Below, piece by piece: positions 24,276 through 31,897 of a stretch of 64,000 nucleotides of DNA. Both the position numbers and the translations under genes were made by a program. The stretch is taken from positions 40,066 to 104,065 of the forward strand of contig NZ_JAAGLT010000034.1 in NCBI RefSeq assembly GCF_010548275.1. The letters run 5' to 3'. The notes below the pieces were generated by a model. That model worked only from the letters and a program-made list of their open reading frames with translations. It was not told the origin of the DNA and made no database searches. Position 1 is the first letter of the stretch; every line of letters begins with the position of its first letter. The stretch comes from Streptomyces sp. SID12488. GTDB lineage: Bacteria > Actinomycetota > Actinomycetes > Streptomycetales > Streptomycetaceae.

Positions 24276-25337
24276 CTAGCGCAGCCGGGGCTGGATCTTG
24301 TCGATGAAGATGGTCTGCTTCTGCTCCGCCGACAGATGGCACGCGGAGGCGCGCCCGTCCGGCAGCGACGGCCGTACGTCGGTGCAGCGGCTGCCCGACA
24401 CCTCGCCGGTGAAGGCGCAGCGCGGGTGGAAGGCACAGCCCGAGGGCGGGTTGAGCAGCGAGGGCGGCGAGCCGGGGATCGGCGTCAGCGCCTCGTTGAT
24501 GTCGCCGTCCAGGCGCGGCATGGAGGTGAGCAGGCCCCAGGTGTACGGGTGCTTCGGCGTGCGGAGCACTTCCTTGACGCTGCCGCGTTCCACGGCCCGG
24601 CCCGCGTACATCACCAGCAGGTCGTCGGCCATGTTCGAGATGACACCGAGGTCGTGCGTGATGAAGATGATCGCGGAGCCGAACTCCTGCTGGAGGTCCT
24701 TGAGCAGGTCCAGGATCTGGGCCTGCACCGTCACATCCAGCGCGGTGGTGGGCTCGTCGGCGATCAGCAGGTCGGGGTCGCACATCAGCGACATGGCGAT
24801 CATGGCGCGCTGGCGCATACCGCCGGAGAACTGGTGCGGATAGTCGTCGAAGCGCGTCTTGGGCTGCGGGATGCCGACCTTCTCCAGCATCTGCACGGCC
24901 CGGTCCTTCGCCTCCTTCTTGGAGGCGCCCCGGTGCTTCATGTACGGCTCGGACAGCTGGCGGCCCACCGTGTAGTACGGGGAGAGCGCGGTCAGCGGGT
25001 CCTGGAAGATCATCGCCATCTTGTTGCCGCGGAGCTGTTCGAGCTCCTTCTCCGTGGCGGTGACGAGTTCCTTGCCGTCGAGGACGATCTCGCCGTCGAC
25101 GGTCGTGCTCATCGGGTTGTGCAGACCGAGGATCGTCAGGTTCGTGACGGACTTGCCAGATCCGGACTCGCCCACGATGCCCAGGGTCTTGCCGCGCTCG
25201 ACGTCGAAGGAGAGTCCGTCGACCGCCTTGACGATGCCGTCCTCGGTGGAGAACTGCACCTTGAGATCGCGGACCGAGAGGAAGCTGTCCGGACCGGTCG
25301 GGGCCGGTGCGCCCTCGGGCTTGGTCAGTGTGGTCAC
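24276..25337 (-). CDS. bldKD: BldKD, oligopeptide importer ATPase
   Basis: A 353-aa OppD-type ATPase with Walker A GESGSGKSV, signature FSGGMRQRAMIAMSLMC, Walker B LLIADEPTTALDV, switch FITHDLGV, and the C-terminal Cys motif PPSGCAFHPRCAFTGEV...RC. It lies 16 nt downstream of bldKC and 13 nt upstream of bldKE. It pairs with BldKE on the cytoplasmic face of the BldKA/BldKC channel. A paralogue is encoded at 20956-22005. Confidence 0.88.
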   Translation of the reverse strand: MTTLTKPEGAPAPTGPDSFLSVRDLKVQFSTEDGIVKAVDGLSFDVERGKTLGIVGESGSGKSVTNLTILGLHNPMSTTVDGEIVLDGKELVTATEKELEQLRGNKMAMIFQDPLTALSPYYTVGRQLSEPYMKHRGASKKEAKDRAVQMLEKVGIPQPKTRFDDYPHQFSGGMRQRAMIAMSLMCDPDLLIADEPTTALDVTVQAQILDLLKDLQQEFGSAIIFITHDLGVISNMADDLLVMYAGRAVERGSVKEVLRTPKHPYTWGLLTSMPRLDGDINEALTPIPGSPPSLLNPPSGCAFHPRCAFTGEVSGSRCTDVRPSLPDGRASACHLSAEQKQTIFIDKIQPRLR

Positions 25338-25353
25338 GGTGGTTCGTTTCTTC

Positions 25354-26331
25354 CTAGGAGAGCCGGACGCGCGGGTCGATATAGGCGTACACGATGTCGG
25401 TAAGGATGTTCAGGATCAGGATGAAGAAGGCCCCGAACAGCATGATGCCCATCGTCAGCGGGAGGTCCTTTTGGACCGCGCCGTCCACGGCCAGGCGGCC
25501 GATCCCCTGAAGGGAGAAGGTCAGTTCGGTGACGACACCGCCGCCGAGCAGGGCGCTGATGTCGATGCCGAGCACAGTGACGATCGGGATGAGCGACCCG
25601 CGCCAGGCGTAGCGGAAGAAGACGTACCTCTGTGACATGCCCTTGGCCCGCGCGGTGCGGACGTGTTCCTCGGCGAGCTGCTCGATCATCGAGGCGCGCG
25701 CCATACGCGTGTACTGCGCGGTGAAGATGGTTGCCATGACGACCATCGGGATGGACAGTCCGACGAGCCAGCCGACCGGGTCCTCGGTGAACGGCACGTA
25801 CTGCGGGTTCTCCATCCAGCCGGTGCTGTAGACGAGGACCGTCAGCGCGATCGGGCCGAGGAAGTAGATCTGGAACGAGCTGAGCACCATGGACGAACCG
25901 GTGGCGACCTTGTCCACCAGGGAGCCTCGCTTGTAGGCGGCGAGCATGCCGGCGCCGAGACCCACGACCAGGAAGACGACCAACGCGCCGAGCGTCAGCG
26001 ACAGGGTCGTCGGGAAGCGGTCCTTGATGAGGTTCCAGACCATGTCGTTGTAGTAGAACGACTGTCCGAGACAGGGGGCGCTGCAGTGACCCTCGGGGAA
26101 GTCGCGGCCCATCAGGATGCCGGACATGAAATCCCAGAACTGCTGCGCGATGGGCAGGTTGAGCCCAAGAGCGGTGCGGATGTCCTCGAGTCTCGCGGGC
26201 GAGCAGTCCTTGCCACAGGCCAGTGAGGCGTAGTCGGAGGGCGCGGCGACGAACAGGAAGAAGGTGGCCGCACCGATCAGGAACAGGGTGACGACGGCAC
26301 CGACCGTGCGCCGGAGAATGAACTGAAACAT
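25354..26331 (-). CDS. bldKC: BldKC, oligopeptide importer permease
   Basis: A 325-aa OppB-type permease starting MFQFILRRTVGAVVTLFLIG, with six predicted helices, the EAA loop RTARAKGMSQRYVFFRYAWRGSLIP and the end DIVYAYIDPRVRLS. The first external loop contains LACGKDCSP and GHCSAPCLGQSF, two Cys pairs also present in the paralogue at 19963. ATG 26331 is chosen by the protein pattern; no ribosome-binding site is evident there, and an in-frame TTG at 26370 also lacks one, so the start remains open. A 13-bp stem-loop separates it from bldKB. Confidence 0.87.
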   Translation of the reverse strand: MFQFILRRTVGAVVTLFLIGAATFFLFVAAPSDYASLACGKDCSPARLEDIRTALGLNLPIAQQFWDFMSGILMGRDFPEGHCSAPCLGQSFYYNDMVWNLIKDRFPTTLSLTLGALVVFLVVGLGAGMLAAYKRGSLVDKVATGSSMVLSSFQIYFLGPIALTVLVYSTGWMENPQYVPFTEDPVGWLVGLSIPMVVMATIFTAQYTRMARASMIEQLAEEHVRTARAKGMSQRYVFFRYAWRGSLIPIVTVLGIDISALLGGGVVTELTFSLQGIGRLAVDGAVQKDLPLTMGIMLFGAFFILILNILTDIVYAYIDPRVRLS

Positions 26332-26382
26332 GGCGGGAGGGCTGCTCTCTGCGGAGACGGTGTGGGGCAAGGTTCACGGAAC

Positions 26383-26418
26383 CGCGGGGGTGCGCTCCGC
26401 CTGGTGCGCACCCCCGCG
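26383..26418 (-). terminator. intra-operon stem-loop after bldKB
   Basis: A 13-bp perfect stem (CGCGGGGGTGCGC / GCGCACCCCCGCG) around a 10-nt loop, 15 nt after the bldKB stop and 52 nt before bldKC. No U-run follows. It is expected to attenuate the downstream genes or stabilise bldKB mRNA. Confidence 0.7.
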
Positions 26419-26433
26419 ATCAGCCGTACAGAG

Positions 26434-28230
26434 TTACGACTTCAGGAACAGTCGGGTGACGTCGATGTAGCTCGACTCGGTGCTGTAGCGGGCACCGCCG
26501 ATGTTCGAACCGTAGAGCTGGAACTGCTTGGTGTACCAGAGCGGAGCCGCCGGGTTCACGTTCTGCAGGATGTAGTGGTGCGCTTCCGTCCAGGTCTTGG
26601 CGGCCTCGGTCGGCTCCTGGGTCAGAGCCTTCTTGATGAGCTCCTGGACCTTCGGGTCGTTGATGTGCGAGTAGTTCGGCGAACCGTCGGCGACCTGGTC
26701 ACCGTCGTAGACCGGGGTGACGACCGTGCCCGGCGACGGCCAGTCCTGGCCCCAGCCGGAGATGTACATGTCGTACGGGTTCTTGACCTTGCCGATCTGC
26801 TCGTAGTAGCTCGCGGAGTCGACCTCCTTGGCCACCACGTCGATGCCGATCTTGGTCAGCGCGTCCTCGATGGCGACCTTGCGCTTCTGGCCGGCCGAGC
26901 TGTTCGAGTAGGCGAAGACGAGCTTCTTCTCGGCGGCCGGAACGTCCTTGAGGAGCTCCTTGGCCTTCGCGATGTTGCCCGCCGGCGTCTTCAGACGGCC
27001 GTAGGGGTCGTACGTGGCCTCGTAGCCCGGCAGGGTCGGGGCGAACAGGTTCGCGGCCGGGTCACCACCGTAGGCGCCACCCTCACCGGCGATGAGCGAC
27101 TTGGAGTTCACACCGTAGGTGATCGCGTCGCGGACCTTCTTGTTCTTCACCCGGTCCAGGTTGAACGTCAGCGTCATGACGTAGGGCTGGTAGCCCTTGA
27201 TCGTGCGCTTGTTGACCGCGGGGTTGCTGATGACGTCTTCGATCTGGGTGGCGTCGACGGATCCGGTGAACTGGATCGCGTTCTTCGAGCTGCCCTGGTC
27301 GGCGATCAGACGGCTCGTCTGGGTCGCCTCGGTGACACCGAAGTCGAAGTTCCAGCCGTCCAGGTACTGGTGGCGCACCGAGTCGGTCTTGGCGTCCCAG
27401 TTCTCGTTCTTGACAAGCTTCAGGGACTTGCCAGCCTTGTACGAGGCGATCTTGTAGGGGCCGGTCGAGACAGGCGCCGTGTCGTACTTCGCCTTCGTGT
27501 CGGTCTTCTCGGGGACGACCGAGTAGCCCGGCATGGCCAGCGTCTGCGGAAGGTCCGGACGCGGGGTGTCGAAGTGGAAGATGACGGTCTTGGCGTCCGG
27601 GGTGTCCAGGACGGTGGCCGGCAGGTGCTTGGAACCGAAGCCGCCGTCCTTCAGCGCGTCGCGGTACTTCGGGCCGCTCAGCCAGGTCTGCAGGTAGCTC
27701 GGGCCGTCGAAGATGAACGGCGCGTACTGGCGCTCGATCGTGTGACGGATGTCGGCGGACGTGATCACGTTGCCGTTCTGGTCCTTCACGCCGTCCTTCA
27801 GCGTGTAGGTCCAGGTCTTGCCGCCGTCCGAGGACTTGCCCGAGTCGGTCGCGAGGTCACCGACGACCGAGGTGCCGCCCTTGCCGTCCTCCTCGAAGTT
27901 GGTCAGCCCGCGGAAGAGCAGGTTGGCGAGCTGGCCGGCGTCCGAGACGTAGATCTGACCCGGGTCCAGGTGCGTGAGCCCCGACTCCTGGTAGACGTCG
28001 ACGGTGCCGCCGCTCTTGGCGCCGGCAACCTCCTCCGCAGGACCGGTCGACGCGGCGGCGTCGGCGTAGACGACCGCCTTCGACTGCTTGGAGGCCTCCG
28101 CCTGGTCCTCCTTGGAGCCCTTGCTGCCGGAGCCGCCGCCCTTGTTCTCGGAGCAGCCGGTGAGCGCGAGGGAGCCGGCCGCGATGGCGACCACGATGGC
28201 CCGAGTTCTGCGCGAGTTGAACGACTTCAT
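26434..28230 (-). CDS. bldKB: BldKB, peptide-binding lipoprotein
   Basis: A 598-aa SBP_bac_5 lipoprotein. The basic start MKSFNSRRTR, a hydrophobic core and the lipobox LALTGC form the signal. The body has HLDPGQIYVSDAGQLANLLFRGL, VVGDLATDSGKSSDGGKTWTYTLKDG and STGPYKIAS. It captures the extracellular peptide for the BldK channel and is the substrate-specificity component in S. coelicolor development. ATG 28230 is preferred because it begins the signal peptide (AGGTAGG lies about 11 nt upstream); an in-frame ATG 12 codons earlier is an alternative. It lies 103 nt after bldKA and may have its own promoter. Confidence 0.88.
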   Translation of the reverse strand: MKSFNSRRTRAIVVAIAAGSLALTGCSENKGGGSGSKGSKEDQAEASKQSKAVVYADAAASTGPAEEVAGAKSGGTVDVYQESGLTHLDPGQIYVSDAGQLANLLFRGLTNFEEDGKGGTSVVGDLATDSGKSSDGGKTWTYTLKDGVKDQNGNVITSADIRHTIERQYAPFIFDGPSYLQTWLSGPKYRDALKDGGFGSKHLPATVLDTPDAKTVIFHFDTPRPDLPQTLAMPGYSVVPEKTDTKAKYDTAPVSTGPYKIASYKAGKSLKLVKNENWDAKTDSVRHQYLDGWNFDFGVTEATQTSRLIADQGSSKNAIQFTGSVDATQIEDVISNPAVNKRTIKGYQPYVMTLTFNLDRVKNKKVRDAITYGVNSKSLIAGEGGAYGGDPAANLFAPTLPGYEATYDPYGRLKTPAGNIAKAKELLKDVPAAEKKLVFAYSNSSAGQKRKVAIEDALTKIGIDVVAKEVDSASYYEQIGKVKNPYDMYISGWGQDWPSPGTVVTPVYDGDQVADGSPNYSHINDPKVQELIKKALTQEPTEAAKTWTEAHHYILQNVNPAAPLWYTKQFQLYGSNIGGARYSTESSYIDVTRLFLKS

Positions 28231-28333
28231 GAGGCTGAAGCACCTACCTGTCGGTTTGTTATCCATGAGTACTGCCTGACGCCCGGCTGGTAGGCCGACG
28301 CGGGGGCGGCAGTCACCCCCCACCAATGGACGA

Positions 28334-29380
28334 TCAGCGCCCGGACTTGGGGTCGAACGCGTCCCGAACAGAGTCCCCGAGAAGGTTGAAGCACAGGACG
28401 AAGATCACCAGTGCCGTGCCCGGGAAGAACATGAACGCCGGATCCTGCTTGGCGTAGTCGGAGGCGGCGGCGAACAGCCGCCCCCAGTCCGGAGTCGGTT
28501 CGACGAACCCGACGCCGGCGAAGGAAAGGAACGCGATGGTGAGAATGGTGCTGGGCAGCTGGTACGTGAACTGCACCAGGATCGGCGAGACCACGTTCGG
28601 CAGGATCTCCTTGCGGACGATCCGCCACGGCGAGGCGCCCGAGACCTTCGCGGCCTCGACGAACTCGCGCTCACGCAGCGACAGCACGGTCGAACGGACC
28701 AGTCGGGCCATGCCCATCCAGCCCAGCACCCAGAGCACGATCAGCATCGCCAGCGCACGGAAATATGTGGGGGTTTCTTCCCGTGGGTCGACGAAGAACG
28801 CGGTGACCACCGGCATGAACGCGATGAAGAACAGCTGCGACGGGAAGGAGAGGAAGAAGTCCGTGACCCGGCCGACCCAGTAGTCGACACGCCCGCCGAA
28901 GTAGCCACCGATCAGGCCGATGAGAACACCGGTGATCATCACCAGCACAGTCACGGCCACCGCCATGAACAGCGAGGTGCGCATGCCGTACATCAGCATG
29001 GCGAACAGGTCGCGGCCGTACTGCGGCTCCACACCGAACCAGTGGGTTCCCGACACGCCGCCGAAGTAGCCGAGCGGCAGCCCGAAGTCGTCGAGGACGG
29101 GGCTGTCGGCATACGTGGGGTCCTGGCCGTACAGCGTGTAGGGGTTCGTCCCGCTCAGCTTGACGAGCAGGGGTGCCGCGAGGGAGACGACGAAGTACAA
29201 AATCACTACCACGGCGCAGATGACACCGGTACGGTCACGCTTGAAGCGCTGCCACATCAACTGCCCGGGAGAACGGCCCTCGAGCGTCTTCGGGCCCTTG
29301 GCCGGCTCAGGGTTCGTATCGAGCTCGGGGTCCAAGGCGATCGAGGGCCCGGCGCCTTCGGCCTTGGCTGGACTGGTCAT
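28334..29380 (-). CDS. bldKA: BldKA, oligopeptide importer permease
   Basis: A 348-aa OppC-type permease. A cytoplasmic N-terminus of about 55 residues is followed by six predicted helices, a long first external loop (NPYTLYGQDP...GTHWFGVEPQYGRD), the EAA loop EAAKVSGASPWRIVRKEILPNVVSP and the end LLGDSVRDAFDPKSGR. ATG 29380 follows GGGGGAAG by 7 nt. It is the first gene of the operon, as in bldK of S. coelicolor, and is preceded by a long AT-rich control region. A clear paralogue is at 16928-17956. Confidence 0.88.
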   Translation of the reverse strand: MTSPAKAEGAGPSIALDPELDTNPEPAKGPKTLEGRSPGQLMWQRFKRDRTGVICAVVVILYFVVSLAAPLLVKLSGTNPYTLYGQDPTYADSPVLDDFGLPLGYFGGVSGTHWFGVEPQYGRDLFAMLMYGMRTSLFMAVAVTVLVMITGVLIGLIGGYFGGRVDYWVGRVTDFFLSFPSQLFFIAFMPVVTAFFVDPREETPTYFRALAMLIVLWVLGWMGMARLVRSTVLSLREREFVEAAKVSGASPWRIVRKEILPNVVSPILVQFTYQLPSTILTIAFLSFAGVGFVEPTPDWGRLFAAASDYAKQDPAFMFFPGTALVIFVLCFNLLGDSVRDAFDPKSGR

Positions 29381-29745
29381 GTGTGTTCTTCCCCCGGGGG
29401 GTTGGAGAGTTGTGCGCAGCACAGATACCGGCGGGTTCTGTGGTTTGGGGGAACTTTCGCCAAGTAAGTCAACGCGCGTCAAGGCCGGAAGGCATAGGGA
29501 TCTCCCTACTGTCGAAATTTTGAGCAAAAATTGCAAAGATTGACACCTGGTCGCGCTTGACACGCCAAACAGGAAATACACCAAACGGACATAAAGGGAT
29601 GGTTTTCTGTTTACATGTCCGAAACTTGATCGTTGGTTCACCGGTATCCGAACAGCGTCGCACAGCGCGCGGACAGAGATGCGGGCAGAGGTACGCCCAG
29701 GGGAGTGAACCCATTTCCGGCGAGGTATCGCGGACATGCCGAAGG

Positions 29746-29772
29746 CCCGGTCCCCTCCGGTGGGGAACCGGG
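29746..29772 (-). terminator. stem-loop downstream of typA
   Basis: CCCGGTCCCC pairs with GGGGAACCGGG with a single bulged base and a 6-nt loop, about 70 nt past the typA stop. Confidence 0.55.
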
Positions 29773-29797
29773 TCCTCGTGACGTCGGATCAGACCTG

Positions 29798-29841
29798 GAT
29801 CACAGCCGTATCAGAGCCTGACCACAGCCGGATCAGAGCCT
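29798..29841. repeat. 22-bp tandem repeat, two copies, at the typA 3' end
   Basis: Two 22-bp units (29798-29819 and 29820-29841) differ at two positions; each contains CACAGCCG and ATCAGAGCCT. The repeat ends 2 nt before the typA stop codon. Confidence 0.7.
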
Positions 29842-29843
29842 GA

Positions 29844-31751
29844 TCAGCCGTGCTTGGCGCGGCTGGCGGAACGGGCGCGCTCGCGGGCGTCCAGCCTCAC
29901 CTTGCGGATGCGAACCGCCTCCGGGGTGACCTCGACACACTCGTCGTCGCGGCAGAACTCCAGGGACTGCTCCAGGGAGAGCTTGCGCGGCGGGACGATC
30001 GCCTCGAACGAGTCGGCCGCGGCCGACCGCATGTTCGTGAGCTTCTTCTCCTTGGTGATGTTCACGTCCATGTCGTCGGAGCGCGAGTTCTCGCCGACGA
30101 TCATGCCCTCGTACACCTCGGTGCCGGGGTCGGTGAACAGCACACCGCGCTCCTGGAGGTTCGTCATCGCGAAGGCGGTGACGGCACCGGCGCGGTCGGC
30201 GACCAGCGAGCCGTTGTTACGGGTCGTGAGCACACCGAACCAGGGCTCGTGGCCCTCGTGGATGGAGTGCGCGATGCCCGTGCCACGGGTACCGGTCAGG
30301 AACTCGGTCCGGAAGCCGATGAGCCCGCGCGAAGGCACGACGAACTCCAGCCGCACCCATCCCGAGCCGTGGTTGGACATGTTGTCCATCCGGCCCTTGC
30401 GGACGCCCATGAGCTGCGTGACCGCGCCCATGTGCTCCTCGGGCACGTCGATCGTCATGCGCTCGACGGGCTCGTGGACCTTGCCGTCGATCTCCTGGGT
30501 GACCACCTGCGGCTTGCCGATGGTCAGCTCGAAGCCCTCGCGGCGCATCTGCTCGACCAGGATGGCCAGCGCCAGCTCACCACGGCCCTGGACCTCCCAG
30601 GCGTCGGGACGCTCGGTCTCGAGGACACGCAGCGAGACGTTACCGATCAGCTCGCGGTCGAGACGGTCCTTGACCTGGCGGGCGGTGACCTTGCGGTCCT
30701 TGACCACGGCCTTGTTCTCGGCACCCTTGCCGGTGCCGCCGCGGCCGACCATCGGCGAGGTGTTCGTACCGATGGTCATGGAGATCGCCGGCTCGTCGAC
30801 CGTGATGAGCGGCAGCGCGATCGGGTTCTCGGGGTCGGCGAGGGTCTCGCCGATCATGATGTCCGGGATACCGGCGACGGCACAGATGTCACCCGGGCCG
30901 GCCATCTCGGCAGGCCTGCGGGTGAGCGCCTCGGTCATCATCAGCTCGGTGATGCGGACGTTGGACATCGTGCCGTCACGCTTGATCCACGTGACGGTCT
31001 GGCCCTTGCGCAGCTCGCCCTGCTCGACACGGAGCAGCGCGATACGGCCGAGGAAGTTGTCGGCGTCCAGGTTGGTGACGTGCGCCTGGAGCGGCGCCTC
31101 CACGTCGAACTCCGGGGCCGGGACGTGGGACAGGATCGTGGAGAAGAACGGCTCCAGGCTGTCACTGTCGGCCGGGACCGTGCCGTTCTCCGGCTTGGTC
31201 AGCGAGGCGACACCGTCACGCGCACACGCGTAGACGATGGGGAACTCGATCTGCTCCTCGTCGGCGTCCAGGTCCAGGAAGAGGTCGTACGTCTCGTTGA
31301 CGACCTCGTCGATCCGGGAGTCCGGGCGGTCAGTCTTGTTGATGCAGAGGATGACCGGCAGGCGCTGCTGGAGCGCCTTGCGCAGCACGAAGCGGGTCTG
31401 CGGCAACGGCCCCTCGGAGGCGTCGACGAGCAGCACCACGGCGTCCACCATCGACAGACCGCGCTCGACCTCACCACCGAAGTCGGCGTGGCCCGGGGTG
31501 TCGATGATGTTGATGGTGATGACGTCCCCCCCGTCCTTCGGGTGGTACTTCACCGCCGTGTTCTTGGCGAGGATCGTGATGCCCTTCTCACGTTCCAGGT
31601 CGTTCGAGTCCATCATGCGGTCGTCGAGCGACTCGGCGGCGTGCGCGGCGAAGGCACCGGCCTGCTTCAGCATGGCGTCGACCAGTGTCGTCTTCCCGTG
31701 GTCGACGTGGGCGACGATGGCGACGTTGCGGATGTCGTGGCGCGTGGCCAT
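29844..31751 (-). CDS. typA: ribosome-associated GTPase TypA/BipA
   Basis: A 635-aa translational GTPase. The G domain (about 1-200) shows HVDHGKTTLVDAMLKQ (G1), REKGITILAKN (G2), DTPGHADFGGEVERG (G3), NKTDRPDSR (G4) and a later Ser-Ala-like G5. EF-Tu-like domain 2, EF-G III/V-like domains and the BipA C-terminal domain follow (VRIRKVRLDARERAR at the end). It assists ribosome biogenesis and translation under stress. Length matches actinobacterial TypA. ATG 31751 has GGGAG about 11 nt upstream. It is transcribed towards bldK and separated from it by the AT-rich region. Confidence 0.95.
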   Translation of the reverse strand: MATRHDIRNVAIVAHVDHGKTTLVDAMLKQAGAFAAHAAESLDDRMMDSNDLEREKGITILAKNTAVKYHPKDGGDVITINIIDTPGHADFGGEVERGLSMVDAVVLLVDASEGPLPQTRFVLRKALQQRLPVILCINKTDRPDSRIDEVVNETYDLFLDLDADEEQIEFPIVYACARDGVASLTKPENGTVPADSDSLEPFFSTILSHVPAPEFDVEAPLQAHVTNLDADNFLGRIALLRVEQGELRKGQTVTWIKRDGTMSNVRITELMMTEALTRRPAEMAGPGDICAVAGIPDIMIGETLADPENPIALPLITVDEPAISMTIGTNTSPMVGRGGTGKGAENKAVVKDRKVTARQVKDRLDRELIGNVSLRVLETERPDAWEVQGRGELALAILVEQMRREGFELTIGKPQVVTQEIDGKVHEPVERMTIDVPEEHMGAVTQLMGVRKGRMDNMSNHGSGWVRLEFVVPSRGLIGFRTEFLTGTRGTGIAHSIHEGHEPWFGVLTTRNNGSLVADRAGAVTAFAMTNLQERGVLFTDPGTEVYEGMIVGENSRSDDMDVNITKEKKLTNMRSAAADSFEAIVPPRKLSLEQSLEFCRDDECVEVTPEAVRIRKVRLDARERARSASRAKHG

Positions 31752-31844
31752 AGTGCGGCGTACTCCCGGAGTTGAGGACGGCCTGCGCGTACGACTGCGT
31801 CACGCGGGCCCTGCCGGGCTGAACATGCCACGGCCTTACCCCAT

Positions 31845-31884
31845 GGTACGGGCCCGGCGCGGTAGGGGCTCGCCGGGCCGTACC
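31845..31884 (-). terminator. stem-loop between the orphan SBP gene and typA
   Basis: GGTACGGGCCCGGCG pairs with CGCCGGGCCGTACC with one bulged base, 14 nt after the SBP stop. It probably terminates the SBP transcript ahead of typA. Confidence 0.6.
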
Positions 31885-31897
31885 GATGAGGCGACCG

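Larger units (their letters stand above)
29381..29843. promoter_or_regulatory. 463-bp AT-rich control region upstream of bldKA
   Basis: No gene is visible. The stretch 29500-29640 is strikingly AT-rich. It contains TTGACAC twice, 17 bp apart (29540 and 29557), and an inverted repeat CGGACAT / ATGTCCG (29586-29592 and 29615-29621). The right end holds the typA terminator hairpin and a tandem repeat. Regulator binding for bldK is likely here; the promoter itself could not be fixed on the minus strand. Confidence 0.55.

Noticed and set aside
26362..28293. 643-codon open frame antisense to bldKB
   Set aside because: Antisense mirror of a high-G+C gene; composition is Val/Leu/Arg/Gly-rich without any domain, and the other strand encodes a clear lipoprotein.
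29540..29562. Two TTGACA sequences as plus-strand -35 boxes
   Set aside because: No rightward gene or matching -10 follows; more likely protein-binding sites for the leftward bldK promoter.
29850..31775. 641-codon open frame antisense to typA
   Set aside because: Same artefact; typA on the other strand has all GTPase motifs.
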